DNA of 64,000 bases from Corynebacterium sp. ACRQK (GCF_022345965.1 NZ_JAKRMU010000008.1:50577-114576); one strand, 5' to 3'. Positions 20,790 through 29,832 are shown, counted from the stretch's first letter. Notes: generated from the sequence alone by a model not told the origin. Program-made: numbers and translations.

Positions 20790-21899
20790 ATGATTACGGT
20801 CAGTTCCCTAACCAAAGCCTATAAAGGCAATACGGTAGTCAACGATTTGAGTTTTGAGGTCTCACCCGGCATCGTCACCGGGTTCTTGGGGCCTAACGGT
20901 GCCGGCAAGTCCACCACTATGCGAATGATCGTGGGGCTGGATGAGCCGACCAAGGGAACTGCCCGTATCGATGGCAAGGCGTATGCCGACTACAAGCGTC
21001 CGCTGGAGAAGGTCGGCACGCTGCTGGACGCCAAGTGGGTCCACCCCAACCGCAGCGCCGCGGCACACCTGCGCTGGGTCGCTGCAGCCAACGGGTTCTC
21101 AAACAAGCGCGTGGATGAAGTCCTGGGCATCGTGGGCCTGAGTGATGTGGCAGGCCGCAAGGCCGGCAAGTTCTCGCTGGGCATGGGCCAGCGCCTGGGC
21201 CTGGCTTGTGCCCTACTAGGCGACCCGGAGGTACTGATCCTGGATGAGCCCGTCAATGGCCTGGATCCGGAGGGCATCCGCTGGGTGCGCGATTTCGTCC
21301 GCGCACTGGCGCGGGAGGGCCGCACCGTGCTGATCAGCTCGCACCTGCTCAGCGAGATGGCGCAGACCGCCGACCACCTGATCGTCATCGGTAAGGGGCG
21401 CCTGGTGGCTAACCAGAGCACCCACGAGTTCATCAAGTCCACCTCCGAGGTATCCACCGTTGTGCGTACCGATCACATCGCGGAGATGAAGGCCGCGCTG
21501 AGGGAAGAGTCTGTTGCCTTCCAGGAGGGGAAGGATCTGGATGGCCGTCCGACGCTCACCATCCCACAGCAGGAAAGCGACTGGATCGGTGCCATGGCCT
21601 ACAGCTATGGCCTGCGCCTGCGCGAGCTGTCGGAGAAGCGCCCGAGCTTGGAGGATGCATACTTGCGCATGACTCAGGAGCACGTCGAGTACCACGCCAG
21701 CGTGGAGGCCGGCAAGGCTGAGGCTGACAAGCAGGGCAAGTCCGAGACAGAGGAAAAGGCCGTTCCCAAGGTGGCGCCAGAAGGGGCTGAGCCCACAGGT
21801 CGGCGTCATAAAGAAAAGAGCGCCCCAGAGAAGAGCGCTACAGAAAAGAGCGAGGCAACCGGCAACGCCGTGCGCGTGCAGAAGGAAGGGGACAAGTAA
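20790..21899 (+). CDS. ABC transporter ATP-binding protein, drug/antibiotic exporter type
   Basis: A 369-residue ATPase with Walker A GPNGAGKST (34-42), signature SLGMGQ (129-134), Walker B LILDEP (149-154) and the switch histidine in LLISSHLLSEMAQ. The layout, with a C-terminal extension after the ATPase core, is that of the CcmA/DrrA subfamily serving lantibiotic or drug exporters. The final ~60 residues are Lys/Glu-rich repeats (KSAPEKSATEKSE) and look dispensable; a GGCGTCA motif lies in that DNA at 21802. The stop overlaps the permease start (TAATG). The substrate is unknown. Confidence 0.88.
   Translation: MITVSSLTKAYKGNTVVNDLSFEVSPGIVTGFLGPNGAGKSTTMRMIVGLDEPTKGTARIDGKAYADYKRPLEKVGTLLDAKWVHPNRSAAAHLRWVAAANGFSNKRVDEVLGIVGLSDVAGRKAGKFSLGMGQRLGLACALLGDPEVLILDEPVNGLDPEGIRWVRDFVRALAREGRTVLISSHLLSEMAQTADHLIVIGKGRLVANQSTHEFIKSTSEVSTVVRTDHIAEMKAALREESVAFQEGKDLDGRPTLTIPQQESDWIGAMAYSYGLRLRELSEKRPSLEDAYLRMTQEHVEYHASVEAGKAEADKQGKSETEEKAVPKVAPEGAEPTGRRHKEKSAPEKSATEKSEATGNAVRVQKEGDK
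21802..21817 (+). repeat. Dispersed motif copy GGCGTCATAAAGAAAA
   Basis: Lies in the low-complexity tail of the ATPase gene, read there as Arg-Arg-His-Lys-Glu-Lys, a different frame from most other coding copies. Confidence 0.7.
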
Positions 21900-22711
21900 T
21901 GGTGAACCTGATCAAATCGGAGCTGATTAAGCTCCGCAGCACCAAAGCCCTGTGGTGGACCTCCGGGCTGATCCTGTTCTTCTCGCTCGGCTTCGCACTG
22001 CTCAATGGCGCCATGACCGGCTCGCTGTTGACCAGCGAAGAGGCGCAGAAAGACCCAGAGCTGTACATGTCCGTCGTCGCGGGCATCGGCTCTGACATGG
22101 GCCTCAGCGGGTTCCTTTCCTTCGGCATGATGATCGTGATGATCCAAGCCGTGATGCTGGTGACCACCGAGTATGGCGCGAACACCAGCAAAACCACCCT
22201 GCTGGCCACCCCGACGCGCTGGCAGGTGCCGATCGCAAAGTTCCTGGTCTACGGCGTGATCGCCTCGGTGCTTGCGTTCATTTCCAACGTCGTAGGCACG
22301 ATTCTCGCTAAGTGGTCGCTCGGCTGGAATCTGGAGGATGAAGAGCTGCTGGGCAAGGTCGGCCTCGGCGCCGATGGCCTGTGGGAGCAGATCGGGCGCA
22401 TCGAGCTGTACCTGCTGCTGACCATCGCCGCCGCCATCGGCGTGGGCTACCTGGTACGCAACACCGCCGGCGGCATCGCAATCATGCTGCTGTGGAACCT
22501 GGTGATCGAGGGCACGCTAGTGCAGCTGGTACCGAAGGTCCGCGACTGGCTGCCGCCGTACATGCCGTTCACTAACGCCGATGCGTACACCGGCATGCGG
22601 GATCTCGACGGGGCGCCATGGGGTCAAACCGGCTCGATCCTGTACTTCGCCGCCTGGTGTGTGGTGCTCTTCATCGTCGGCGTAGTGACGCTAAAGAAGC
22701 GGGACGCTTAA
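21899..22711 (+). CDS. ABC transporter permease (ABC-2 type)
   Basis: The 270-residue partner of the preceding ATPase. It has about six membrane segments, starting with KLRSTKALWWTSGLILFFSLGFALL, and a large extracytoplasmic loop after the first. The segment TTEYGANTSKTTLLATPTRWQV is the coupling region common to ABC-2 permeases. It ends with a helix and a basic tail (VVTLKKRDA). Together the two genes form a complete exporter; the substrate is unknown. A terminator follows about 30 bases after the stop. Confidence 0.85.
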   Translation: MVNLIKSELIKLRSTKALWWTSGLILFFSLGFALLNGAMTGSLLTSEEAQKDPELYMSVVAGIGSDMGLSGFLSFGMMIVMIQAVMLVTTEYGANTSKTTLLATPTRWQVPIAKFLVYGVIASVLAFISNVVGTILAKWSLGWNLEDEELLGKVGLGADGLWEQIGRIELYLLLTIAAAIGVGYLVRNTAGGIAIMLLWNLVIEGTLVQLVPKVRDWLPPYMPFTNADAYTGMRDLDGAPWGQTGSILYFAAWCVVLFIVGVVTLKKRDA

Positions 22712-22725
22712 ACGCTTTTTCTTAG

Positions 22726-22732
22726 TGACGCC
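22726..22732 (-). repeat. Dispersed motif copy after the permease gene
   Basis: Minus strand GGCGTCACTAAGAAAAAG, non-coding, 15 bases past the stop and directly before the terminator hairpin. Confidence 0.6.
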
Positions 22733-22738
22733 CCCTTC

Positions 22739-22774
22739 GCTCCACCGGCCTTGAGGTGCCGGGTGGGGCTTTTT
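22739..22774 (+). terminator. Rho-independent terminator of the ABC exporter operon
   Basis: GCTCCACCGGC pairs, with one bulge and one G-T pair, with GCCGGGTGGGGC. Five T follow. Confidence 0.75.
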
Positions 22775-22804
22775 AGTTTTGGATCTGGCTTGCGTTTACC
22801 GGGG

Positions 22805-23347
22805 TTAGTCGGGGTTGCGCTGCAGGTCGTCGACGAGGGACTCCGCAGCTAGGGAAAGGTTCCGCAGGGCGGGCACGCCGCGGCGCAGTTTAGCGATATC
22901 GCGCGCGTCCATCCGGTCGGTGGCCTTTGTAATGATGAGCGCCCACTCGTCAGTGATGGAGTTCATCATGTCCACGCCCTCGTCCGTGAGGTAAAGATCC
23001 TGAGCGCGCTTGTCCTCCGGGTTGGCCCGGCGGCGGATCAGCCCGCCGTTGATAAGGCGGCGAACGGTCGCCGAAACGTTAGAGGCGCGGAGGAAGCGCA
23101 GGCGGGCGACGTCCGACACACCGCAACCGGGATGCTGGGAAATAAACTGCAGTACCTCGATCTCCGACTGGGAGATCTCCAGGGACTGGTTGGGGCGCTC
23201 CATGAGGCGACGGGTGGCGGAAAGAAAGTCGTACACTGCCGTGGCGATCTCTGCGACGTCGATCTCCGGCAGAATCTCGGGTGCCTTGCGGCCGCGTACC
23301 GGGGGGTGGGAAGGCGTTTGCGGCGACTTCTGGGGTGACGGGGTCAT
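22805..23347 (-). CDS. MarR-family transcriptional regulator
   Basis: A 180-residue winged-helix protein. The recognition core reads SEIEVLQFISQHPGCGVSDVARLRFLRASNVSATVRRLINGGLIRRRANPEDKRAQDLYLTDEG, the usual MarR helix-turn-helix and wing. The N-terminal ~30 residues are Pro/Ser-rich and disordered. It converges on the ABC exporter operon, so it could control that exporter or the cardiolipin synthase-like gene upstream, but no target is shown. A palindrome at 23413-23426 in its upstream region could be its own operator. Confidence 0.85.
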   Translation of the reverse strand: MTPSPQKSPQTPSHPPVRGRKAPEILPEIDVAEIATAVYDFLSATRRLMERPNQSLEISQSEIEVLQFISQHPGCGVSDVARLRFLRASNVSATVRRLINGGLIRRRANPEDKRAQDLYLTDEGVDMMNSITDEWALIITKATDRMDARDIAKLRRGVPALRNLSLAAESLVDDLQRNPD

Positions 23348-23412
23348 CGGGCGAAACTTTCTTTTGGTGTGCGTATGTAAGTAACTTGTGATTCACCCTA
23401 TATGACGGCAAA

Positions 23413-23426
23413 AGTGCTATTGCACT
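23413..23426. promoter_or_regulatory. Palindrome AGTGCTATTGCACT, candidate MarR operator
   Basis: AGTGC-N4-GCACT, 66 bases upstream of the MarR gene in an A+T-rich spacer that also has promoter-like TATATAGGGT. MarR dimers bind short palindromes of this kind; assignment is by position only. Confidence 0.4.
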
Positions 23427-23468
23427 AATCGGCGATAATGAAAACAATCAATTCGCCAACACGGCGCG

Positions 23469-24980
23469 CTACTGCAGTGCGCTCGTCAGGCGCGCGACGT
23501 TATCCACGTACTGTTTGTGCAGCGGGCGGGTGCTCCACTGCTCGGCGGTCAATAGGGCGGAGCGGCCTCGGTACTCCTCCGTCAGGGCCCGCAGGGCCTC
23601 CAGCAAATCGCCCTTGCCGACCATCAGCGAAATCTCATAGTTCAGGCCGAAGCTGCGTATATCCATATTGGAGCTGCCCATCACGGCTACCTCGCCGTCG
23701 GCAATGGCGAACTTAGAGTGCAAAACCTTGGGGTATGGGTACAGGTACATGTGCACCCCGGCCTTCAGCAGCTCCGAATAGTACGAGGCCTGCGCGTGGC
23801 CCACCAGCATCTGGTCCGACTTCTCCGAGACGTACAGTTCCACTCGAACTCCGCGGTAGCAGGCGGTGGTCACGGCTTCCATGAGGGACTCGTCGGGGAT
23901 GAAGTACGGGCTAATCAGCTTGAGGGTGTGCTTGGCGTGGTGGGCCATGGAGGTAAACAGGCGCAGGTTCGGCTCCGTGGTGAAGCCGGGGCCGGAGGGA
24001 ATGATCTGCATGATGTCCGCGCCAGTATCTTGGTCGTGCGTATCCAGCCACTGCTTGGCGTCGGTGGGGTTGATGAGGTCCAGTTCCTCGTTGGTTTCGG
24101 TGTACCAGTCCACGGCGAACACCGAGTTGATGGTGCTGACGATTGGGCCGGTAAGCTCCGCCATTACATCCACCCACTCGCGGCCGATCTTGTGGTTCTT
24201 CGGCTTTTGGTACGGGGCCTCGATCATGTTTTGTGAGCCCACGAAGGCCACCCGGCCGTCCACGACCACCAGCTTGCGGTGGTTGCGCAGATCGGGGCGG
24301 CGGAAGCGCCACTTGAACGGCTGCAGGGGCAGCATGACCTGCCAGTCCACGCCCATGGCCTGTAGCCTCTTGCCCAGCTTCTTGTTGCCCTTGTACTTGT
24401 GTGCGCCGATGTGATCCCACAGCACGCGCACGGTGACTCCGCGTTGTGCGGCCCGCCCGAGCGCTTCGAAGAAGGGCTCGGTCGTATCGTCCCAGGCCAT
24501 GATGTAGATTTCGACGTTCACATAGTCTTTGGCCGAGTTAATCGCGCGGGTCATCGCGGCGATCGATTCCTCGTAGTCCGAATGCAGGGCCTGCATGGTG
24601 CCGTTCACGGCGGGCAGTGCCGTGAGCTCCCGGTTGAGCCGCACCAGCGAACGCAGCTCGTCGCTGAGCTCGCTGCCCTCGGGAACGTCAGGCTCGTCGG
24701 CGCTCATCGTGCGGATCAGCTCATTCGCCTGGTTCTGGATGCGGTGGCGTCGCCGGTTGATCGCCGGCGATCCCATCAGCAGGAATAGAAAGATGCCAAT
24801 GAAGGGGATCAGGAAGATGGCGAGTAGCCAGGCCATGGCGGACGTTGGGCGTCGTTCCTTAGGAACCCAGCCCAGCGCAAAGATCTTCAGCGAGTAGTCC
24901 AGAACGACCAGCGTGATCTGCCACCACTGCAGGTCGTCCGTGAACTCGCTAAACAGGCCGAGGAGGTCGGGGAAGGGCAT
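23469..24980 (-). CDS. cls: Phospholipase D-family protein, cardiolipin synthase
   Basis: A 503-residue membrane enzyme. Two N-terminal hydrophobic segments (WWQITLVVLDYSLKIFAL; MAWLLAIFLIPFIGIFLFLLMGSPAI) precede two phosphatidyltransferase domains with complete HKD motifs: H234-K236-D241 (HRKLVVVDG) and H421-K423-D428 (HSKFAIADG). This is the ClsA-like arrangement, joining two phosphatidylglycerols into cardiolipin. It starts three bases after the xth stop on the same strand, so it ends the def-GNAT-xth-cls series. A true phospholipase activity cannot be excluded. Confidence 0.9.
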   Translation of the reverse strand: MPFPDLLGLFSEFTDDLQWWQITLVVLDYSLKIFALGWVPKERRPTSAMAWLLAIFLIPFIGIFLFLLMGSPAINRRRHRIQNQANELIRTMSADEPDVPEGSELSDELRSLVRLNRELTALPAVNGTMQALHSDYEESIAAMTRAINSAKDYVNVEIYIMAWDDTTEPFFEALGRAAQRGVTVRVLWDHIGAHKYKGNKKLGKRLQAMGVDWQVMLPLQPFKWRFRRPDLRNHRKLVVVDGRVAFVGSQNMIEAPYQKPKNHKIGREWVDVMAELTGPIVSTINSVFAVDWYTETNEELDLINPTDAKQWLDTHDQDTGADIMQIIPSGPGFTTEPNLRLFTSMAHHAKHTLKLISPYFIPDESLMEAVTTACYRGVRVELYVSEKSDQMLVGHAQASYYSELLKAGVHMYLYPYPKVLHSKFAIADGEVAVMGSSNMDIRSFGLNYEISLMVGKGDLLEALRALTEEYRGRSALLTAEQWSTRPLHKQYVDNVARLTSALQ

Positions 24981-24983
24981 GGC

Positions 24984-25784
24984 TTAAGCCTCGCCGTCAA
25001 CGTTGTAATCCACGATCACCGGCGCGTGGTCGGAGGCCCCTTTGCCCTTGCGCTCATCGCGGTCCACCCGCGCGGTGGTGGGGGTGATTCCGCGAACATA
25101 CTGCAGGTCGATGCGCATGCCCTCGCCCTTTTGGAAGCGCATGGCCTGGTAGTCCCAGTAGGTGAATTCGTCGGCGATCAGGTCCGTCGCTGCCATCATC
25201 CCCGCGTCCTCCAGGGCGCGCAGCCGGGCGCGCTCGTTGGGGGTCACGTGCGTGCGGCCGTCGAAGAAGCTGCGATCCCACACGTCCTCGTCGCGCGGGG
25301 CGATGTTGTAGTCGCCGACCAGGCACAGCTTCTCGCTGCTCTTTCTTTGGGACGCCCCCACGATCGAACCCGTCGCATACGCCGCGAGGGCGTCCAGCCA
25401 CCGCAGCTTGTAGGAGTAGTGCGGATCCGCGATCTCGCGGCCGTTCGGAACGTACAGGCTCCATACCTCTACGCCGCCGCAGGTTGCGCCGATTGCGCGG
25501 GCTTCCAGCGCCTGTTCGGCATCCAGATCCTTGTTGAAGCCGGGCTGGCCGAAGTTGGTTTGCTCGTCCGCAAGCCCCACGCGCGACAGGATGGCCACGC
25601 CATTAAAGCTGTGCAGCCCGAAGTGGGCCTGCTCGTAGCCCGTGTCAGTGAAGTCGGGGAACTGCTTGTCTGTGCATTTGGTCTCCTGCAGGCACAGCAC
25701 GTCCACGTCGCTGCGCTGCAAAAACTCGCGCACCCGTTCCTCGCGGGTGCGTACGGAGTTGATGTTCCAGGTGGCGATGCGCAT
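24984..25784 (-). CDS. xth: Exodeoxyribonuclease III (AP endonuclease)
   Basis: A 266-residue Mg2+-dependent exonuclease/AP endonuclease of base-excision repair. Motifs: MRIATWNINSVRTR at the start, LCLQETKCTD with the metal-binding Glu, LVGDYNIAPRDEDVWD, and the terminal ASDHAPVIVDY with the catalytic Asp-His. The loop GASQRKSSEKL is encoded by a near-copy of the dispersed motif (minus strand 25341-25359). It is preceded by GNAT and def and followed by cls, all on the minus strand with gaps of 3-11 bases or overlap. The order def-GNAT-xthA resembles mycobacteria. Confidence 0.95.
   Translation of the reverse strand: MRIATWNINSVRTREERVREFLQRSDVDVLCLQETKCTDKQFPDFTDTGYEQAHFGLHSFNGVAILSRVGLADEQTNFGQPGFNKDLDAEQALEARAIGATCGGVEVWSLYVPNGREIADPHYSYKLRWLDALAAYATGSIVGASQRKSSEKLCLVGDYNIAPRDEDVWDRSFFDGRTHVTPNERARLRALEDAGMMAATDLIADEFTYWDYQAMRFQKGEGMRIDLQYVRGITPTTARVDRDERKGKGASDHAPVIVDYNVDGEA
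25341..25359 (-). repeat. Dispersed motif near-copy in xth
   Basis: Minus strand GGGGGCGTCCCAAAGAAAG differs from the 14-mer GGCGTCACAAAGAA at one base. It encodes a surface-loop segment not obviously conserved in the family. Confidence 0.6.
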
Positions 25785-25795
25785 GGTTAAGCATT

Positions 25796-26866
25796 CTAGC
25801 GCGTGCGCAGACTACGGCTGCGGTGGTGTTCGCTGAAACCCAGCTTGTGGTACAGCGCCTTTCCGGCGGTGTTGGAATCGATAACATCCAGGTAGGCGTG
25901 CTCGGCACCGTTGTCCGCACCCCAGCTAAGCAGGTGTTGGCACAGGAGGGTGCCCAGGCCGCAGCGGCGAAACTTCGGGGCCACCGCCACTGCGGAGTAT
26001 CCCAACCAGCCGTCGGTGATGGTGGCGCGGGTGATGGCCGCGAGTTGGCCGTCGACGGTGAGGCGGGCGAAGCCCAGCTGGCCGTCGATGCGGTGGCACA
26101 GCAGGTCCAGGGCCTTCTTCGGCAGGGGCTGGCCGCGGAACTTGTACATGGAGAACCAGTCGGCATCCGGGGTGTCGTCGACGGCCAGCTCGATCCGTGC
26201 GTCGGCAAGGGACGGATCCAGCGTGTCGTCCAGAGGCGCGTCCGGGGCCGGGGTTTGCTCTGGATTCACCGCCGAGTCGCCGAGCTCCTTGCTCATCACC
26301 AGAATCTCCGGGCCACGTTCGCCCGGCAGGTGCTCGGCGGGTCGGCCGATCCGGTCGGGGATCATCAGCTGGCAGGGCAGGTCGTGGGAGCGGTAGAACT
26401 CCTCCAGCTGCGCCAGCGGAACCTCCTGCAACCCTGCGCTGGGGCCGATGGGTACGGCGGAGTTACTGCGCTCGGTGATGCCATCGCCCGCGCGCGCCAG
26501 CCATCCGCCGATCATCTGGTTTTCGATGCCGGGGAAGGCCGAGGCTTTGGCGGCCTCGAGGGCGCGGATGTCGCTATTGCGCACTGGCTTGGCGCTGAGG
26601 GTCTTCAGCACCACAACGTCCTCGTCGGCGATCACTAGGTCGTCCACCTGCAGCGGATTTATGCTGCGCAGCACGCCGATCGCGTCGGTGACGGCGCTAC
26701 CCGCCCCGTGGCCGGAGGCGGCATCGCCCGGCACGCGGTAGCGTACGACGACCCGTGTGCCCGGGCGGATGCTCACGGAGTCGGTGCGGCGGCTGATGGG
26801 GAACCCGAAGCCCTCCACGCGCCGCGCCCCTGCGTGGGCGGCGGAGAACGTCGTGTCTTTATTCAT
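25796..26866 (-). CDS. GNAT acetyltransferase with N-terminal extension (Rv0428c-like)
   Basis: A 356-residue protein. The first ~80 residues ([22 protein letters not shown]...[19 protein letters not shown]) look like a small beta-barrel module. The rest is a GNAT domain with acetyl-CoA loop [17 protein letters not shown] and the terminal [16 protein letters not shown]. In mycobacteria a similar two-part acetyltransferase sits between def and xthA. An acidic, Pro-rich insert ([15 protein letters not shown]) lies before the GNAT core. The start overlaps the def stop by 8 bases, so it is translationally coupled. The substrate is unknown. Confidence 0.8.
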   Translation of the reverse strand: MNKDTTFSAAHAGARRVEGFGFPISRRTDSVSIRPGTRVVVRYRVPGDAASGHGAGSAVTDAIGVLRSINPLQVDDLVIADEDVVVLKTLSAKPVRNSDIRALEAAKASAFPGIENQMIGGWLARAGDGITERSNSAVPIGPSAGLQEVPLAQLEEFYRSHDLPCQLMIPDRIGRPAEHLPGERGPEILVMSKELGDSAVNPEQTPAPDAPLDDTLDPSLADARIELAVDDTPDADWFSMYKFRGQPLPKKALDLLCHRIDGQLGFARLTVDGQLAAITRATITDGWLGYSAVAVAPKFRRCGLGTLLCQHLLSWGADNGAEHAYLDVIDSNTAGKALYHKLGFSEHHRSRSLRTR

Positions 26867-27440
26867 GTCCGAACGGGTCCTCGTCCACGCCGGGGGTCCA
26901 GGTGTTGCCCGCGTGGTCCCAGCCCTCGGCCTTGATGGCCTTCTTGGACTTGCGCTTCCATCGGCCGATCAGGGTGTCGGTGTACAGGAAGCCATCCAGG
27001 TGGCCAACCTCGTGCTGCAGGCAGCGGGCGAAGAAGCCGGTGCCCTCGACGGTGACTTCCTCGCCGTTTGCGTCCAGGCCGGCTACCCGCGCCCAGTCCG
27101 CGCGGCCGGTGGGGAAGGAGTAGCCGGGAACGGAAAGGCAGCCTTCCTCATCTTCCTCCTCGTCCGGCATGGTTTCTGGGATTTCGCTGGTTTCGAGGAC
27201 GGGGTTGATCACGCAGCCGCGGCGCATCTCGCCACGCTCGGTATCGGGGCAGTCGTAGACGAAGAATCGCTTGTTTACGCCCACCTGGTTGGCGGCCAGG
27301 CCCACGCCGTTGGCGGCGGAAAGCGTTTCGTACATGTCCGCGATCAGCGGGGCGAGGTCAGCGATCTCGCTGGGGTCCACCTTGGTGGTGGGGTTGTGCA
27401 GTACAGGGTCGCCACAGATGACGATAGGCATGATGGTCAT
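26859..27440 (-). CDS. def: Peptide deformylase
   Basis: Removes the N-formyl group from new proteins. The 193-residue metalloenzyme shows all three motifs: [18 protein letters not shown] (metal Cys) and QHEVGHLDG (two metal His plus catalytic Glu). An acidic insert PDEEEDED-like precedes motif 2 and the C-terminus is basic. ATG 27440 is chosen because a TAGACT hexamer lies 7 bases upstream, giving a leaderless mRNA; ATG 27431 is also possible and would start nearer the conserved [10 protein letters not shown]. The frame remains open upstream but would run over the divergent DUF3263 start. Confidence 0.93.
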   Translation of the reverse strand: MTIMPIVICGDPVLHNPTTKVDPSEIADLAPLIADMYETLSAANGVGLAANQVGVNKRFFVYDCPDTERGEMRRGCVINPVLETSEIPETMPDEEEDEEGCLSVPGYSFPTGRADWARVAGLDANGEEVTVEGTGFFARCLQHEVGHLDGFLYTDTLIGRWKRKSKKAIKAEGWDHAGNTWTPGVDEDPFGHE

Positions 27441-27465
27441 AACAGACAGTCTAGAATCTAGTTCC
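27441..27465. promoter_or_regulatory. Back-to-back leaderless promoters of def and DUF3263
   Basis: Only 25 bases separate the two divergent start codons. Plus strand: TAGAAT (27452-27457) lies 8 bases before ATG 27466. Minus strand: TAGACT (27453 to 27448) lies 7 bases before ATG 27440. The hexamers overlap within the near-palindrome CTAGAATCTAG. Confidence 0.6.
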
Positions 27466-27678
27466 ATGTTGTCAGACCGAGAGATCGCCATTTTGGAGTT
27501 CGAGCGCCGCTGGTGGCTGGATGCCAGCGCGAAAAACGAGCATATTCGCGGCGAGTTTGGGGTGGATGCGGTCCGCTACTTTCAGCAGCTCAACCGTCTG
27601 ATCGAGCGTCCGGAGGCGCTGGACTTCGACCCCGTCTTAGTGCGGATGCTGCTGCGCCGCCGCGATGAAGAACTCTGA
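27466..27678 (+). CDS. DUF3263 protein
   Basis: A 70-residue protein beginning [25 protein letters not shown], then [21 protein letters not shown] and an Arg-rich end ([12 protein letters not shown]). This matches the actinobacterial DUF3263 family; the compact helical form and basic end suggest a sigma-factor- or DNA-related role, but function is unknown. In mycobacteria the homologue (Rv0430) likewise lies divergent from def and before a LytR_C protein. A leaderless start is predicted. The stop codon is part of a 10-bp tandem repeat. Confidence 0.85.
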   Translation: MLSDREIAILEFERRWWLDASAKNEHIRGEFGVDAVRYFQQLNRLIERPEALDFDPVLVRMLLRRRDEEL

Positions 27679-27715
27679 CGAAGAGTGACGAAGAGTGACG
27701 AAGAATAACGAAGAA
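27676..27715 (+). repeat. 10-bp tandem repeat starting at the DUF3263 stop
   Basis: Four units: TGACGAAGAG twice, TGACGAAGAA, TAACGAAGAA. The first three bases are the stop codon. Confidence 0.85.
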
Positions 27716-27759
27716 TAAGGCACCTCGCGTGTCAAGCTTGTTACTAGTGTTACGGGAGT

Positions 27760-27765
27760 TAAGAT
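27760..27765 (+). promoter_or_regulatory. -10 hexamer of the LytR_C gene, leaderless
   Basis: TAAGAT ends 7 bases before GTG 27773. Confidence 0.5.
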
Positions 27766-27772
27766 TTGTGGC

Positions 27773-28489
27773 GTGACTGAACCGAATCGACCACGCCATG
27801 CACTCGAAGACGACACGGACAATGAGAACCTCGGCCTCCCGCTACGCGGCCTGGCCATGATCCTGATTGCCGTAGCCGTTCTGCTGATCGGCTGGGGCGT
27901 ATTCTCCCTGTCTGACAAGGACTCGGAAGAAACCGAGCGGGCTAGCCAGACCCAGCAGACGCAAGGTCAGCAGGGTCAGCAGGGTGAGCAAGCTAAGCAG
28001 GATGAGAAGGCCCCCGCCCCCGAGGGTGAGGATCCCAAGCGCCCGGACGCGGAAGATGCTGAGAAGCCGAAGCTGGAAGACGAGCGCGAAAACCCGGAAG
28101 GTGATCGCGCTGATGGTCGCCCCGAGGGTGACGCTGCAGCGGCGGAAGGTGGCGTCAAAAAAGAAGACACTTACGTAGCTGTCCTCAACAACAGCCCCAT
28201 CGCCGGGCTCGCCGGCGACGTCGCCAACAAGATGCGCGACCAGCAGTGGAACAAGACCGGTGTGGGCAACCTACCGGATGAGTCGGGTGTCTTCCCGACG
28301 TCTGTGGTGCTCTACCCGAAGGGTAATGACGCCGAGCGCCAGCTGGCCGAGCAGCTCGCCAAGGATCTAGGGATCGAGGCACGCGAGCGTGACGAGGCTA
28401 CCGACCGGGCCATCGAAGGCGTAGAGATGCTGGAGGGGGAGCGCCCCGCGGGTGTCGTGGTTGTGACAACAAATGACATGCCCCGCTAA
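27773..28489 (+). CDS. Membrane-anchored protein with LytR C-terminal domain
   Basis: A 238-residue protein: short cytoplasmic N-terminus, one helix (LAMILIAVAVLLIGWGVFSL, about 27-46), then a Gln/Glu-rich low-complexity linker (QGQQGQQGEQ, KPKLEDERENPEGD) and a C-terminal LytR_C domain (YVAVLNNSPIAGLAGDVANKMRDQQWN to VVVVTTNDMPR). The domain faces the cell wall, but the catalytic LytR-CpsA-Psr domain is absent. The mycobacterial counterpart Rv0431 also follows a DUF3263 gene and has been linked to vesicle and envelope control. Start GTG 27773. A GGCGTCA motif lies in the linker DNA at 28151. Confidence 0.85.
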   Translation: MTEPNRPRHALEDDTDNENLGLPLRGLAMILIAVAVLLIGWGVFSLSDKDSEETERASQTQQTQGQQGQQGEQAKQDEKAPAPEGEDPKRPDAEDAEKPKLEDERENPEGDRADGRPEGDAAAAEGGVKKEDTYVAVLNNSPIAGLAGDVANKMRDQQWNKTGVGNLPDESGVFPTSVVLYPKGNDAERQLAEQLAKDLGIEARERDEATDRAIEGVEMLEGERPAGVVVVTTNDMPR

Positions 28490-28539
28490 AGTAAAAGCGT
28501 TCTTTTAACTTCTGTCTACATATCTTCTAAGGGGCCGCA

Positions 28540-29718
28540 ATGGACTTCCCGGGTTCCGCACCTTCCGTCGGTATTGAGTGGGAAGTAGCCCTCGTCGACC
28601 CCGAGGTTCGCGACCTGGTTCCGCGCGCCGCCGAACTAATAGAGCGGATGGACGAGGTACACCCCGGCCACAAGGTCGTCCGCGAGTTCCTGGCCAACAC
28701 CGTGGAAATGGTCTCCAACGTGCACGACACGGTCCCGGAGGCAGTCGAGGACCTGCATGTGCAGGCAAAGCAGCTGCTGGAATGCGCGGACGACATCGGG
28801 GTGAACCTGTTTTCCGCGGGCACGCACCCGTTCGCGCACTGGGGGGACCAGAAGCTCAACGAGAAGAGCAGCTACCAGGAGATCATCGAGCGCACCCAGT
28901 ATTGGGGCCGCCAGATGCTGATCTGGGGAATCCACGTGCACGTGGGCGTGGGTTCCAAGGAAAAGGTGTGGCCCATTATCAATGCGCTGATGACGCACTA
29001 CCCGCACATTCTGGCCATGTCCGCCAGCTCGCCCGCCTGGGAGGGGCTGGATACCGGCTACTCCTCCAACCGCACCCTGCTGTACCAGCAGCTACCGACC
29101 GCGGGCATGCCCTACCAGTTTGAAAACTGGGAGCAGTGGGAGGAGTTCAACCGGGATCAGGACCTATCGGGAGTGATTAATCACACCGGCTCCATGCACT
29201 TCGACGTGCGCCCCACCAAGTACGGCACGGTGGAAACCCGTTTCGCGGATGCCACGATGGAGCTGTGGGAGCTTGCCGCCATCGCCGCCTACACCCACTG
29301 CCTGGTGGTGTACTTTGAGCGCCGCCTGGACGCCGGCCACGAGCTGCCGACCCTGCAGCCCTGGCACGTGGCGGAGAACAAGTGGCGCGCGGCCCGCTAT
29401 GGCCTGGACGCGCTGATCATTACCGATCGGCAGACCAGCGAAGCGCTGGTCACCGACGAGTTGGAGGCCTGGGTGGATAGGCTCACCCCGCTGTCCGAGG
29501 AGCTGGGGTGCGCAGCGGAGCTGCAGGATGTGCGCAAGCTGATCGCCCGTGGCGGAGACTATGCGCTGCAGCGCGCCGCGGCCCGCGAGCACGGTGCGGC
29601 GCCGGAGCCTGGCACCCGCACCCGTGGAGACGACGGGGTGGAGGGCGGCTTTACGCAGCCGGAGGCGTGGATCGCTGCGGTGGACCTGACGGTCGATTCC
29701 CTGCGGAAGTCACTGTAG
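28540..29718 (+). CDS. Carboxylate-amine ligase, YbdK/GCS2 family
   Basis: A 392-residue member of the glutamate-cysteine ligase type 2 family. It shows [13 protein letters not shown] at the start with the Mg2+-binding Glu residues, [53 protein letters not shown] and [21 protein letters not shown]. coli YbdK has weak gamma-glutamylcysteine ligase activity. In mycobacteria the gene (Rv0433) lies two genes after Rv0431 with sodC between; here sodC is missing. The actual amine substrate is unknown. ATG 28540 follows AAGGGG by a normal distance. Confidence 0.85.
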   Translation: MDFPGSAPSVGIEWEVALVDPEVRDLVPRAAELIERMDEVHPGHKVVREFLANTVEMVSNVHDTVPEAVEDLHVQAKQLLECADDIGVNLFSAGTHPFAHWGDQKLNEKSSYQEIIERTQYWGRQMLIWGIHVHVGVGSKEKVWPIINALMTHYPHILAMSASSPAWEGLDTGYSSNRTLLYQQLPTAGMPYQFENWEQWEEFNRDQDLSGVINHTGSMHFDVRPTKYGTVETRFADATMELWELAAIAAYTHCLVVYFERRLDAGHELPTLQPWHVAENKWRAARYGLDALIITDRQTSEALVTDELEAWVDRLTPLSEELGCAAELQDVRKLIARGGDYALQRAAAREHGAAPEPGTRTRGDDGVEGGFTQPEAWIAAVDLTVDSLRKSL

Positions 29719-29792
29719 GTACGCGAAAATTACGTGACAGTTGCGTGGGCTAGCCACGATTACGCGGCTGAGCTTAGAGGTGTAGGGCCTAG

Positions 29793-29832
29793 AGGCGGGC
29801 AGCCGCGCTAGAAGTGCAGGCGGGCAGCCGCG
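29793..29832. repeat. 15-bp direct repeat at a gene end
   Basis: AGGCGGGCAGCCGCG at 29793-29807 and 29818-29832. The second copy encodes the last residues of the minus-strand gene and the first lies just past its stop. Confidence 0.75.

Noticed and set aside
27676..27715. Possible CRISPR-like array
   Set aside because: Contiguous 10-bp units without spacers; a simple tandem repeat. No CRISPR array or cas gene was seen anywhere.
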